Source: Doryteuthis pealeii
Lineage: Eukaryota > Mollusca > Cephalopoda > Myopsida > Loliginidae
Assembly (NCBI GenBank): GCA_023376005.1
Contig: CM042152.1
Coordinates: forward strand, 83,445,413-83,509,412
DNA: 64,000 bases
Direction of reading: 5' to 3'
Below, in pieces: positions 29,865 through 42,900 of this stretch (the first letter of the stretch is position 1; the number at the start of each line of letters is the position of its first letter). The translations under genes were made by a program, and so were the position numbers. Below the pieces are notes generated by a model that worked only from the letters and a program-made list of their open reading frames with translations, was not told where the DNA came from and did no database searches.

Positions 29865-31261
29865 CAAATTATTCTATCGTAAATCATGTTCAGTACTACA
29901 ATGCGGAACCCATACGGGAAACTTGGGATGCTCTGTCTGCCCCTTACAAAGGCCTAGCCGAAAAAATTGTTCTCTTCTGTTTCTCGTCCTGGGGTGGGAG
30001 GGTTACCCACTTCTGCTCAAAACCCAGAATTTCTGTTTTTATTTCTAAATCTAGTCCCGGGGTTATTCGTCGGTCATTTGCTGGCACCCGTTGAGTGTTT
30101 ACCCTTCTAACTTTAACCTTTCTTCGTTCGTATCTCTTTTTCTTCACTTTCTCCAGAAATTCAATTACTGTTTTCTTTTCAATCCCCAAATCCCCGTAGA
30201 CCATAATAATTAAGCTACAGGAGATATACAAGATATTGTCTTATTTAGACTCATTTCTCAAGGCTGTTAAAAACATAAAACCACCTGGACTTTCTTTATT
30301 CGTGGGGTGGAGGAATGTATCACTTTGTTATTACCCAGACAATTATTTAGAAGGAAAAAAAAAAAAATGGAGTGAAAAGATTGTCTATTTACTTATTCCT
30401 TACTTACAAAGGAGAAGAGAAAGGACAAAAAGGGTCAGAGGTTACAGTTTTCATTAACAGCAAAATAATCTCATCTCAAAAGGAGAAGAAAACTTGAAAT
30501 TAACTTTAGAAAAGATATCAACTTTCTTAAGAGTGAATTTAAACTCAGCACATAATCAAAAGTACAGCACCTAATTCCTACAATCTCTCTCTGTAACTGT
30601 AATCTTACATAAAGTATAATTATATATACTAGCAAATATATGCACCCTCCGGGTGCAAGTATTTAAGTTTTAATGAAATAAAATATCATATTACATTAGA
30701 AAGGCTAATGAAACTAAATAAGAATGCAGATAAAATGATTTGAAACAGGGAGTATAATCGAAAAATAGAACAACTGAAACTTACTCTTCCATCACTCTCG
30801 TCTTTCATTGTTATTTTTTTCTAATTTAAGTATTTACTTAAAATAGGAAGTAAAGAATAAAATTACAGTTATTTATTCTTGTTAATGGATTTCATTTAAG
30901 ATTCATTGAAGAGATTTTTGCTTATATTGATTAAAATAAAACCGAACAGTTAGAAATCAATAATACTAAGCACATATTTATTAAAATCACATTTTTAATA
31001 TCAATATGCAAATTAGCCTTCCCGTTCACACTGTAAACCGCTATGTTGTTGTATATATAAATACAATTGCATGTTGTTAATATGTAGATATGGTTAACAG
31101 TATTAATAATGTAAAACAATTTTATCAATAATTGAGGTTTAAATAAAAAATAAAATCATTGAGAATGTGATGTCAATAACTGAGGGAATTGTGACTTTAG
31201 TAATATAGTTTCAGTTACAGACAGAAAAACACACAATCTCCATTATAATAAGATATATATA

Positions 31262-31293
<32 letters not shown>

Positions 31294-32352
31294 TTGGAGG
31301 ATATGTGCTTAATTGAAGTCATACCTAATTTTGAAAATTAACTAGTTAATAATTAATGAATTTAAGCGGGCATATATGTTCAAATGTAAGGCTAAACAAA
31401 TTGAGAAAATGTCAATCCCTGAATGTACATTTCAACCTATTAGGTCTCATCAGCAAGGTTATAGACATGGGAGACTGCTCCGTGTGCGACTCGAAACCTC
31501 GACTGCCAAGCTGACAGGCGGAGATTCTAACCACTACACCAGCTGGCCATTCCCAGATTTTTTGTCCGTTTTGAACTTATTTATATTCCACTTTTTATTG
31601 ACTTGCTACACGACATTCATTAATTATTAACTAATCAATTTTCAAAATTAGGTATGACTTCAATTAAGCACATATCCTCCAAAAATTGTCGGCTAAAAGC
31701 CATATCAAATAAACACATTGTTTATTTACGTACTCTCATATATATATATATATATATATATACATATGAAAAATAGATGGAAATTAATCCGACAGTATGA
31801 AATTTAACATTATGAAAAAACATATGATGTTTGTTATGTAATAGCTGACAGTACTGTTTCGACCAAATCGATAAGTTGGTCTTCATCAAAGAGCGACATA
31901 GATGGGAAGAGAAGATATCCGTTAAAAACAAACATCATATGTTTTTTCATAATGTTAAATTTCATACTGTCGGATTAATTTCCATCTATTTTTCATATTT
32001 GTCAAATGAAAAAACATTATATCTGGGACTTTTACACCTTGAAGACTTTCATCTATAACTACGGACTTATCAACGCCACAAGTAAATTTTGGAAATCTAA
32101 CATCTTTTTTCAAATTACCATGTGGACTTGTATATTTTTTAACAGCTGAAAAATATATACTATACTATTTTGATACCCACTTTACATTTTTATATAAACT
32201 TTTACAACAAACTCTTTTGAGTTTTTCTATAAACTATAATGCTTCTGATTTTTAAAAATTAAAAATTAAATTTATTTTATTTTTTAAAAACAGAACATGC
32301 ATTTTTTCAAAAAACTTCAGCGGTTGAACTCAGTGTTCGTTTCTGTAAACAG

Positions 32353-32386
<34 letters not shown>

Positions 32387-33310
32387 GGATATCTTCTCTT
32401 CCCATCTATGTCGCTCTTTGATGAAGACCAACTTATCAATTTGGTCGAAACAGTACTGTCAGCAATTACATAACAAACATCATATGTTTTTTCATAATGT
32501 TAAATTTCATATATATATATGCGTGTATGTATGCAATGTATCTTGTGCAATCTGTAACAAAGTCTGTAAGTCAGCTTCTGGTCTTAAGAGACATATGGTG
32601 GTGCATAAGCATAAAATTTTATCATCTGATACAGCGAGAAGGATGTCCTTTCTATGTCATATTTGCATCAAACTTTGTGGCTGTGCAGCTGGTTTGAGGG
32701 GTCATTTCCATGAGAGGAAAGGTTCTGGTGGTGGGGTTATAGAATTGTAAGGGACGACAGTGATCTGTAAAGATTATGCAATTGCTAATGTACATAATAT
32801 AACTTTTACCTATTCTACCACAAGAAAAGTTTTGGTAAACAGGCCAGGGCCTGGCCAATTTACCAAAACTTTTATTGTTCCCCAATGACACATGCATCGA
32901 AAAAATAAATATTTATAAAAATTATTACATGATTTATTTATTTATCTTGTTTTGCTCTATCTGATGGTGAGGTTCCAGTTTTGGAAGTTTGGGGAATGTG
33001 GAGCACCCCTTCATCACCATTGCTCCATGGTCCACTCTGACCCGGAGTGGTAGTACCTGTTAGGGTCCCATCTATGGGTTAAATAGAAAAATGTATTTAT
33101 AGAAAAATTGTATTATCCATTAATAATAATTGATTTAGTTCAAAACTTTATCGGCATTAAATGACCCACTGAGGTTGATATGCCGTAAAACAAAACAAAC
33201 CAAATTATCTTGTTTTGTTACTCTTTTTTTTTTTTTTAATTAGTTTTGTTATGAAAATTCTATGTTGATCATATTTGTTAACATGTTAAAATGTAAACCA
33301 TTTATTGGGT

Positions 33311-33361
<51 letters not shown>

Positions 33362-36300
33362 TAATAATGGAGATTCGCTTCTGGTTATTGTCTGTAACAA
33401 AAACTATATCACTGCTTACGTCACATTACCCAAAATCGTCATAACATAGAATAAATACACTCCAAATTTGAGCATGCAACATTAGACAGTCCTCATTGTT
33501 TTTTTAAAACAAGTTTTAATAGATACATCCCCAGTATCATATATTTATATATAGTTTGTTTTATTCTAATAGATATTCAAAGTTAATAGAACTTAGTTTC
33601 GATTTCAAATTATTTTATTTTTTTTACTCCTTTAATAAATTTGATGATTTCATGATTTATGGTTCAAACTCTCCGACATTTCATTTTTAACTTCCACCTC
33701 CACAAGCAATATCTTTCAAAAATGTATTTTTACATCGCCCAGAGGGCGTTTTTTTTATTTTGCTTGTATTTATAAAAATACATATAAAAATGGACTTAAA
33801 GGTTTTTTGCAGTAAATGATGTACTCAGAAACTTAATTTATTGCAGATTGAAAAAAAAAAAAAAGAGGAGACTTACTTAGCCTGAAGCTAAACTAAGGTT
33901 TTTGGAATTTCAACTTGATAAGCTGATAGACACCAGAAGCAGTGTAGTTCTTAGCCAGGGTTTATATTGTTTACATTTTTGCTTTTGCAAATAAAATGTA
34001 TTTCCTGTTACATTGAATTTATGTTTGTGCTTATTTAGCCTGAAATTTTTTTTTTTACCTCAAAAATGGACTACAAAGAAGAAAGGTTGAGAAATAATTA
34101 TGATTTATTATAGATAACATTTGTAATTTGGAGGTACAATGCTTATCCTTATAGGAAATAAACATAGTGACCAGAGTTCAAATCCTAAACAAGGCTGTTT
34201 GAATTTTACTTCACACACATCATGTCCTTGGGAAAGGCATGAATCCAATGTTTCACAAGGGCAGACGGGGTTCTTTAACTTTGGTAAGGCAACTGATCAA
34301 GGAGAAGGAAAACTCTAAATTAAAATCAGTTTTACTCACTTAAAAATTGACCTTGTGTCACATCCTAACCGTGGTGAAGAGGTTGGGTAAATTTCTTTTT
34401 TTAACTTTTTACAGTATCACCACCTGCAATGAAAACAGATTCTGAATCATCCACAAATCCCACAGGATGTGGTGAATAATTTGGTGGGACTGATTGACAG
34501 ATAGCGGGTCACAGTTCCATAAGTGAGAAAGTCATGAGCACTCATGTCACTAGCTGTGAACACTCATTTTGAGAAATTCTGCCCTTAAACATCACGGCTC
34601 ACCACCCACTGCCAACAGGTGGCCCCCATGGAGGGGCGGGATCTTACCCCTGTAGAGGTGCAGTCGGTGTATTCTAAAGCCCTAGCCAACAGGACTGAGA
34701 GTCTATGTATCAGATTAAGTATTTTGAATGCCAAAAGAAACAAGTTGAAACTTGATTGGACAGAATGGAAAAAAAAAATTTTTTTTAAAATAAATAATTG
34801 GAGAACTTCTGCCCTCTGAGTGCCCCCCCCCCTTTTCACAGGTCCAAACAAATGAAAGTAAAAAAAGTGTCAGGTCAGGACTTTAAAAAGGTTGTCCAGC
34901 CATGTGTTATGATTGCTTGTTTAGTCTTGAATTTGTCGTGACACTTTTCAGTGTTATATTGTAATAACCACATCACTTTATTACACTGTTTACATCAAGT
35001 GCAAATCTTTCTATAAACATTTACGCACGTCCAGTGAAGGTTTGTAGCACTTTCTGATCCAATATGTGAACTACCGAGTTGTTTACATTCCAATATATTA
35101 ACTACCCATTATTTTCCTATTAAACTAGCAAACTACAGAGTTAGGGTTAGGGTCAGTGTTGAATTTTTTAGTTATATAAGGTGTGTGCTAGTTCCCCGCC
35201 TATATTTATAGACTGGGCGAGATCATGTGGTCTATTCCTTAGCCAATTGCTGGTCATACTGCGTGGTTGATATATTACTTAAGCGCTGATTCTTTCTCAG
35301 TCTACTCAGAATCATCGATGAAGGAACCTAGGATTCTTTACCTGAGAGGATTACCAAAGGAACCAAATTGGAGGACTCTCTACCTAGAATCAACTGGACA
35401 ATTATGGCCCTTAAAAAAACTTAACATTTTTTAAATGATATTAAAGAGGTTTATCGTTAAATGTCTTGATTTTTACCTCTTTACAATTGTTTTTATCACT
35501 AAATGTTTTATTTTTACATTTTTAGAATTATATGAAATAAAATTATGTTTTTTTTTTTAAATTACAATAAATTCATGTAATTTTTATTTGTCTTCTTTTT
35601 TCCTAATAGATCACATGCCATGAATAGTAGATCAAGAGTAGATCACAAACCTTCGGTAGATCACATATTGGAAGAGCACCCCTAAACCCTAACCCTAACC
35701 CTGTCTTCTCTTTTCCTAGTAGATCACATGCCATGAATAGTAGATCAAGAGTAGATCACAAACCTTTGGTAGATCATATATTGGAAGAGCACCCCTAAAC
35801 CCTAACCCTAACTTCTCTTTTCCTAGTAGTTCACACGCCATGAATAGTAGATCAATAGTAGATCACAAACCTTCGGTAGATCACATATTGAAAGAGCACT
35901 CTTTCTCCCCCCCCCCCCAAAAAAAAACAACACTGCTATGACAGCTCTTTGCTTCCTATGAGTGTCCAAGTTGATCGATTGATTAATTGGTTTTAACGAC
36001 ATATCAACCCATCAAGGGTTATTTTATGCCTATGAACTTGCATTCATATTGACATTTATTTTTGTGGAATTATTTCTTAAGAGTCTTTTGCAAATATGAA
36101 TGATTTTTAAATAGATTTATTTGACCTATAGATGGGACCCTAACAGGTACTACCATTATTGGGTCAGGGCGAATAGCAATGAAGGGGTACTCCACAACTC
36201 CCCAGATCTCCAAAACTGGAGCCTCAACATTAGATGCAGTTTAGTGCCATACCTAAGACACTCCCTTTTTGGTGGAGTCTTACCGCTCTGCAGGAAAAGT

Positions 36301-36703
36301 TTAAGGATGAATCATCATAATGCCACATAGCTTTGTTTCTATTGGACGAGCTATGAGACGTGGCAAAGGAGAGGTGAGAGTGTGAATTGAGTCTGGGAGA
36401 ATGTGCTGAGAGAGTAAGACATGGGCTCTTGCTTTCAGCTGTTGTGACTTGGGGGGAAATAAAAATCTCATTAGAAAAAGCCTTGTGTTATTACTAAAAA
36501 CTATAAATGGCACAAGACAAGATTTCCCCCAGCACCACAAGTTGGTTTCCAGACTCCAAACATCCAGTCAACTGAACAGCAATCCAGCAACCGAGATTCG
36601 AACCTCTCCAACGTAGTCCCGGTCCAGAGATAAGTATACATTTATTTTTGTTATCAACATATCATTGCTCCATTCCGAAATGAGAGTGTAATGTAACAAG
36701 AAC

Positions 36704-36750
<47 letters not shown>

Positions 36751-36773
36751 AAGAAAAGAGAAAAAAAAGAAGA

Positions 36774-36804
<31 letters not shown>

Positions 36805-36816
36805 AGAAAGAAAGAA

Positions 36817-36848
<32 letters not shown>

Positions 36849-36871
36849 AGAGAGAAGAGAGAAGAAGAGAG

Positions 36872-36935
<64 letters not shown>

Positions 36936-39900
36936 AAGAATAAAAGTTTAAGGATGAATCATCATAATGCCACATAGCTTTGTTTCTATTGGACGAGCTG
37001 TGAGATGTGGCAAAGGAGAGGTGAGAGTGTGAATTGAGTCTGGGAGAATATGCTGAGAGAGTAAGACATGGGCTTTTGCTATCGGCAGTTGTGACTTGGG
37101 GGGAAATAAAAATCTCATGAGAAAAAGAAGTGTTATTATTAAAAACTCTAAATGGCACAAGTGTTACGTTGCAATACTCACGGTACTAAAACTCCGATAA
37201 AAAAATCATAACACGAGAAACATGTCGTCACAACTCCCAGCCTTTATTAACGTGCTCGTCTAGTGGCTTCTACCAGGGAGGAGGGGAGGCAGAGAGAACG
37301 AGAGAGATAGAACACTACTAGATTCCTGGGGTCTCTAATGAGGTCTGTCCCCCACGACGGACGCCGGCCAAAAGAGGACGAAGCCTTTCTTCCTTCCCCC
37401 ACGTCACCACGTGACTTCCGGTCAACACACCCGACTTCCGGTCAACACCCGACTTCCGCTTGCCCCTCAATTCTTCGTTCGGGGTCACGCTACGGTCAAA
37501 ACCATCGCTCTCCTCTTTTGGGTCATCACTATTTTTTAAGCCTTTGTTATTTATATTCCTCCTCCTTCCATTAGCAGTTCTAGCTCACAAGGGTCATATT
37601 GCTACACAAGGCAATATGTCCCTCAGCACTCCAAGTTAGTTTCAAGACTCTAAACATCAAGGAATTGTCAGCCAACAACCGAAAAAAATCTCATGAGAAA
37701 AAGAAGTGGCCTTGTGTTATTACTAAAAACTATAAATGGCACAAGGCAAGATATCCCTCAGCCCCCAAAGTTAGTTTCCAGATTCCAAACATCCAGTAAT
37801 TGCCAGTCAACTGAACAGCAATCAAGATCCTAGTCCAGAGATAAATATACAATTTGATATATCCGGGTTAAGGGATATATTATAAAGTTGGTAGTAAGGT
37901 ATATTATCGCAGTAATAGCTGGTGCGTCGAGTAGCATTACCTCTTACGAGCAGTCGTGGTGGTAGTCTGGTTAGTAGACTAGTAGGCTTAGGCGCTTGTA
38001 CCACCACAGTGTCTAATATTTATAGAGGACACTGTCCAATCAGATTATAGTGAGGGGGTACCAAGGTATTTACATATTCAATACATCAGAATTACTTAAG
38101 AATTTTAAGGATGACTCATCATAATGCCACATAGCTTTGTTTCTATTGGACGAGCGATGGGGCGTGGTGAACAGGGAGAGAGGAGGAGTGAAACAAACAA
38201 GGGAGATTACTCTCGTTTATGTAGCTAATGTTCAGATTACCAAAGTTTTTAACTAAAATGTGTTAGATAAGAATGGAAAAGTTTAAGGATGAATCATCAT
38301 CAATGCCACATAGCTTTGTTTCTATTGGACGAGCGATGGGCGTGGTGAACAGGGAGAGAGGAGGAGTGAAACAAACAAGGGAGATTACTCTCGTTTATGT
38401 AGCTAATGTTCAGATTACCAAAGTTTTTAGCTAAAATGTGTTAGATAAGAATGGAAAAGTTTAAGGATGAATCATCATCAATGCCACATAGCTTTGTTTC
38501 TATTGGACGAGCGATGGGGCGTGGTGAACAGGGAGAGAGGAGGAGTGAAACAAACAAGGGAGATTACTCTCGTTTATGTAGCTAATGTTCAGATTACCAA
38601 AGTTTTTAGCTAAAATGTGTTAGATAAGAATGGAAAAGTTTAAGGATGAATCATCATCAATGCCACATAGCTTTGTTTCTATTGGACGAGCGATGGGGGC
38701 GTGGTGAACAGGGAGAGAGGAGGAGTGAAACAAACAAGGGAGATTACTCTCGTTTATGTAGCTAATGTTCAGATTACCAAAGTTTTTAGCTAAAATGTGT
38801 TAGATAAGAATGGAAAAGTTTAAGGATGACTCATCATCAATGCCACATAGCTTTGTTTTCTATTGGACGAGCGATGGGGCGTGGTGAACAGGGAGAGAGG
38901 AGGAGTGAAACAAACAAGGGAGATTACTCTCGTTTATGTAGCTAATGTTCAGATTACCAAAGTTTTTAGCTAAAATGTGTTAGATAAGAATGGAAAAGTT
39001 TAAGGATGATCATCATAATGCCACATAGCTTTGTTTCTATTGACGAGCGATGGGCGTGGTGAACAGGGAGAGAGGAGGAGTGAAACAAACAAGGGAGATT
39101 ACTCCGTTTATGTAGCTAATGTTCAGATTACCAAAGTTTTTAGCTAAAATGTGTTAGATAAGAATGGAAAAGTTTAAGGATGAATCATCATAATGCCACA
39201 TAGCTTTGTTTCTATTGGACGAGCGATGGGGCGTGGTGAACAGGGAGAGAGGAGGAGTGAAACAAACAAGGGAGATTACTCTCGTTTATGTAGCTAATGT
39301 TCAGATTACCAAAGTTTTTAGCTAAAATGTGTTAGATAAGAATGGAAAAGTTTAAGGATGAATCATCATCAATGCCACATAGCTTTGTTTCTATTGGACG
39401 AGCGATGGGCGTGTGAACAGGGAGAGAGGAGGAGTGAAACAAACAAGGGAGATTACTCTCGTTTATGTAGCTAATGTTCAGATTACCAAAGTTTTTAGCT
39501 AAAATGTGTTAGATAAGAATGGAAAAGTTTAAGGATGAATCATCATCAATGCCACATAGCTTTGTTTCTATTGGACGAGCGAGGCGTGGTGAACAGGGAG
39601 AGAGGAGGAGTGAAACAAACAAGGGATTACTCTCGTTTATGTAGCTAATGTTCAGATTACCAAAGTTTTTAGCTAAAATGTGTTAGATAAGAATGGAAAA
39701 GTTTAAGGATGAATCATCATCAATGCCACATAGCTTTGTTTCTATTGGACGAGCGATGGGGCGTGGTGAACAGGGAGAGAGGAGGAGTGAGAGGTCAGAG
39801 TGTGAATCAAGTTGGAATTATGCTTTGAGAAGGAGGCATGGAACTTGGGGGAAAATAAAAATCTCAGGAGAAAAAGAAGCCGCCCTGTCGGCTGGGGCGT

Positions 39901-42900
39901 TAGAATGCACCAACTGCACCTCTGCAGAGGGGTAAGACTCCCCCAATGGGGCCACCTGTTGGCCGGGGGTGGCAACCCGTGATGCTTAAGCATAGAGCCC
40001 AGGTGGATGAGCACCTATATTTTCCCAACCCTATTGCCCTTATGGCAAGCCCCAACCCCTTTTTATCATATGGGTGCTAGAAGGCGGTGGCTGCGGGTCT
40101 ACATGTCCTGGGAATGACGTTAACTCTATCTGATGGTGAGGTTCCAGTTTTGGAGGATGTGGAGCACCCCTTCATCACCATTGCTCCCTGGTCCACTCTG
40201 ACCCGGAGTGGTAGTACCTGTTATGGTCCCATCTATGGGTAAAATAGAAAAATGTATTTATAAAAAAATTGTATTATCCATTAAGAATTGATTTATTTCA
40301 AAACTGAGGTTGATATGCCGTAAACCAAAACAAACCAAAGAAAAAAAAGTGGCCTCGTGTTATTACTAAAATCTCTAAATGACACAAGGCAAGATGTCCC
40401 CAGCACTGTTTCTAGACTCCAACATCCAGTCATTCGTCAGCCAACTCCAGTATCAACCAATATAAGATAAGTATACATATATTTCTACTATCAGCACATC
40501 ATCACTCCATTCGGAAATGAGCGCCAGAATGTAACGAACGTTGACACATGATCTTTCCATTCCGACAAGGAGAGCGGGATTTTTGGGAGGACCAGGATGC
40601 AACCTTCTACCATGATGGGATATGTGGTGATTAAAATAAAAAAATATATATCAAACTGAGTCTATGTATAAGATTAAGTATTTTGAATGCCAAGAGAAAT
40701 AAGTTGTAACTTGAGTGGACAGAATGGGGGGAAAAAAATGAAAAAAAATAAATCATTTTGGAGAGGGGTAAAGAGGTAGGGGAAGAAAAAACAACCCTGG
40801 TACAGGTGAACAGCTTAAGGGTGACAAGTACAAAAAAAAAAAAAAGAAAAGAAAAAAAAAGAAAAAGCTTAACACCCGCACCTGTCCCCCCCCTATACAA
40901 CTTTCCAGACCTACACTAGGATTATTAGGGAAAGAGTGACCCCCCACCCACCTTATTTTATTTTCTTTACCCCAGGTAACCATTTCGGATCACGCAACCC
41001 AAGTGTGATTTAAAAGGAAGAAAAAAAAAAAGGGACCATATGACCTTTAGGCACCCCTTTTGCGATCTTGATTCATAAGGACATGCTTTTCATTTACACC
41101 TCCAAAATCCGGTTGTTTGTTAACAGACGATTTTTAGAGTTTTTTTTTTTAATTATAAAACTAACCCCTAATAAACAACCGGATTTTAACGGTGTAAATG
41201 AAAAAAATGTCCTTATGAATCGAGATCATAAAAGGGGTGCCTAAAGGTCATATGGTCCAAAAAAAGTTTATCCAATTTGAATTATGGAGATCTTGACATG
41301 TTTCCGGTTTAGTAATAAATCCTCAACATCAGGTTTTATTGTAATTTCCCTTTTTTTCTTTTTCTATTTATCCAATGACCACCCAAGCAGAACCAATTTG
41401 ATAATGTTGATGGGGTGAATTAAACCATAGTTGACTCCCCAGGGATCAGCCACCTATATCCAATAGGGTAGGGTGATTTGTCACTCTTTTTAAAATATAA
41501 AATTCTCTCAAACAGCAAATGTTGTGCGTTGGTATAATAAGTACTAATACCAAAAACTAGATCTCTTACTTGCACCATTGTTTGAGGAAATAGCATCAAA
41601 GACCATCTACTAAAATGCACCAAAAATCCTCGTTTTTGCAACATTTGGCCCAGAAATTGGTTAGAAATTTTAACAGTTTCAATATTTAAAACAGAAATTT
41701 ATTTTACTAAGATGAAATGAATAAGATATTATAACTAAAATTAAAATTAACAATACCCCCCCCCCCCCATCATCACCGACACCTGATATGCTGATTTTTA
41801 CCTCATTGTAACAGAGATAACATTTTAAAAGATTGAAATCTATTTCCTCAAAGGAAGGCAAAGTTTTAAAGAAAAATATTTTGTTGGGTAATTCTTTATA
41901 TTAATTTGCAACTTTCGCCATATAGGAGACGTTACAGTTCCAAAATCGACCTACCCTAATAAACAAATGTAATCCCAAATGTAAGGTCTCCAAAATATTT
42001 AGAAATCACAGAAACGTCCATTATTTTATTATCAATGATATTCACAGCTTTTAAAGTTTGAACATGTATCTATTTTTCTACATAACCAGCATTTTGGTCA
42101 ATGTATTTTGCAAGTGCTGTGACAGTTTTTGCATGCCCATGCATGTTCGTTGCTATACAAATATGTTTTAAATAGATCAATTTGACCCATGGATGGAACC
42201 CTAACAGGTACTACCACCCCAGGTCAGAGTGTACCTGACTGTGGTTGACAGGGAAGGGTGAGAATTAATATATCTGAATGTCTATATTAAATTCATTTAA
42301 TTTAATTATTACAACATTTCATATGTTTACTTAAGAGCTATTGTCAAATAGTTCAATATGTAAAAAGTACAATAATCTTGATTTAACTCCTTTTTACTCA
42401 TTTTTTTTCCTCCATCTTTTCATCATGTTCGATTGAGACAGATTAGCGTTAACGCTTCCGCACGCTCACCCTCTCTATCTTTCTTATTATATTTTTCTGT
42501 GTAGCATGTCCTTTTTCTTCCTTTCCTTACTTCATAATAAAAACGGAATGGTCCATTGTTTAGCTTAGGTGACGACACTCACAAGAAATAAGAATTCGGC
42601 GGATAAGCGACTCCAGATCATCAGGATTTACATTTTTGCATTTCATTTTGGATGATTTGGACGGTCTGATTTTTAACCAAAGGGTGTTGTAAGATGATAA
42701 CGTACGTACAATTTAGAAACACGAGTATTAATATATAGATGTGCGGGTTATTTCCTAACACCAACATAAAAAGGGGAACCACTCTGATTGATAAATTATT
42801 TATTTATTGATTGATCTACTAGGAAAAAAGAAGACGGGTTAGGTTTAGGGTTAGTTTAATGGGAAAATAAATAAATAATTTATCAGTCAATCAGAGTGGT

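Noticed and set aside
32418..32750. Host C2H2 zinc-finger gene
   Set aside because: The knuckles recur in other fragments (16.9 kb) with the same trailing SGGGVI sequence, typical of a repeat-encoded tail.
35140..35160. True telomere or chromosome end
   Set aside because: TTAGGG-type runs are short, degenerate, in both orientations and inside dispersed repeats.
36568..37158. 196-codon minus-strand frame
   Set aside because: Crosses a (GA)n tract and repeated LTR sequence; the same residues recur at 36301-36540 because the DNA is a repeat.
37338..37574. 78-codon frame, Pro/Ser/Arg rich
   Set aside because: Within the GC-rich solo LTR; no domain and no splice signals that fit.
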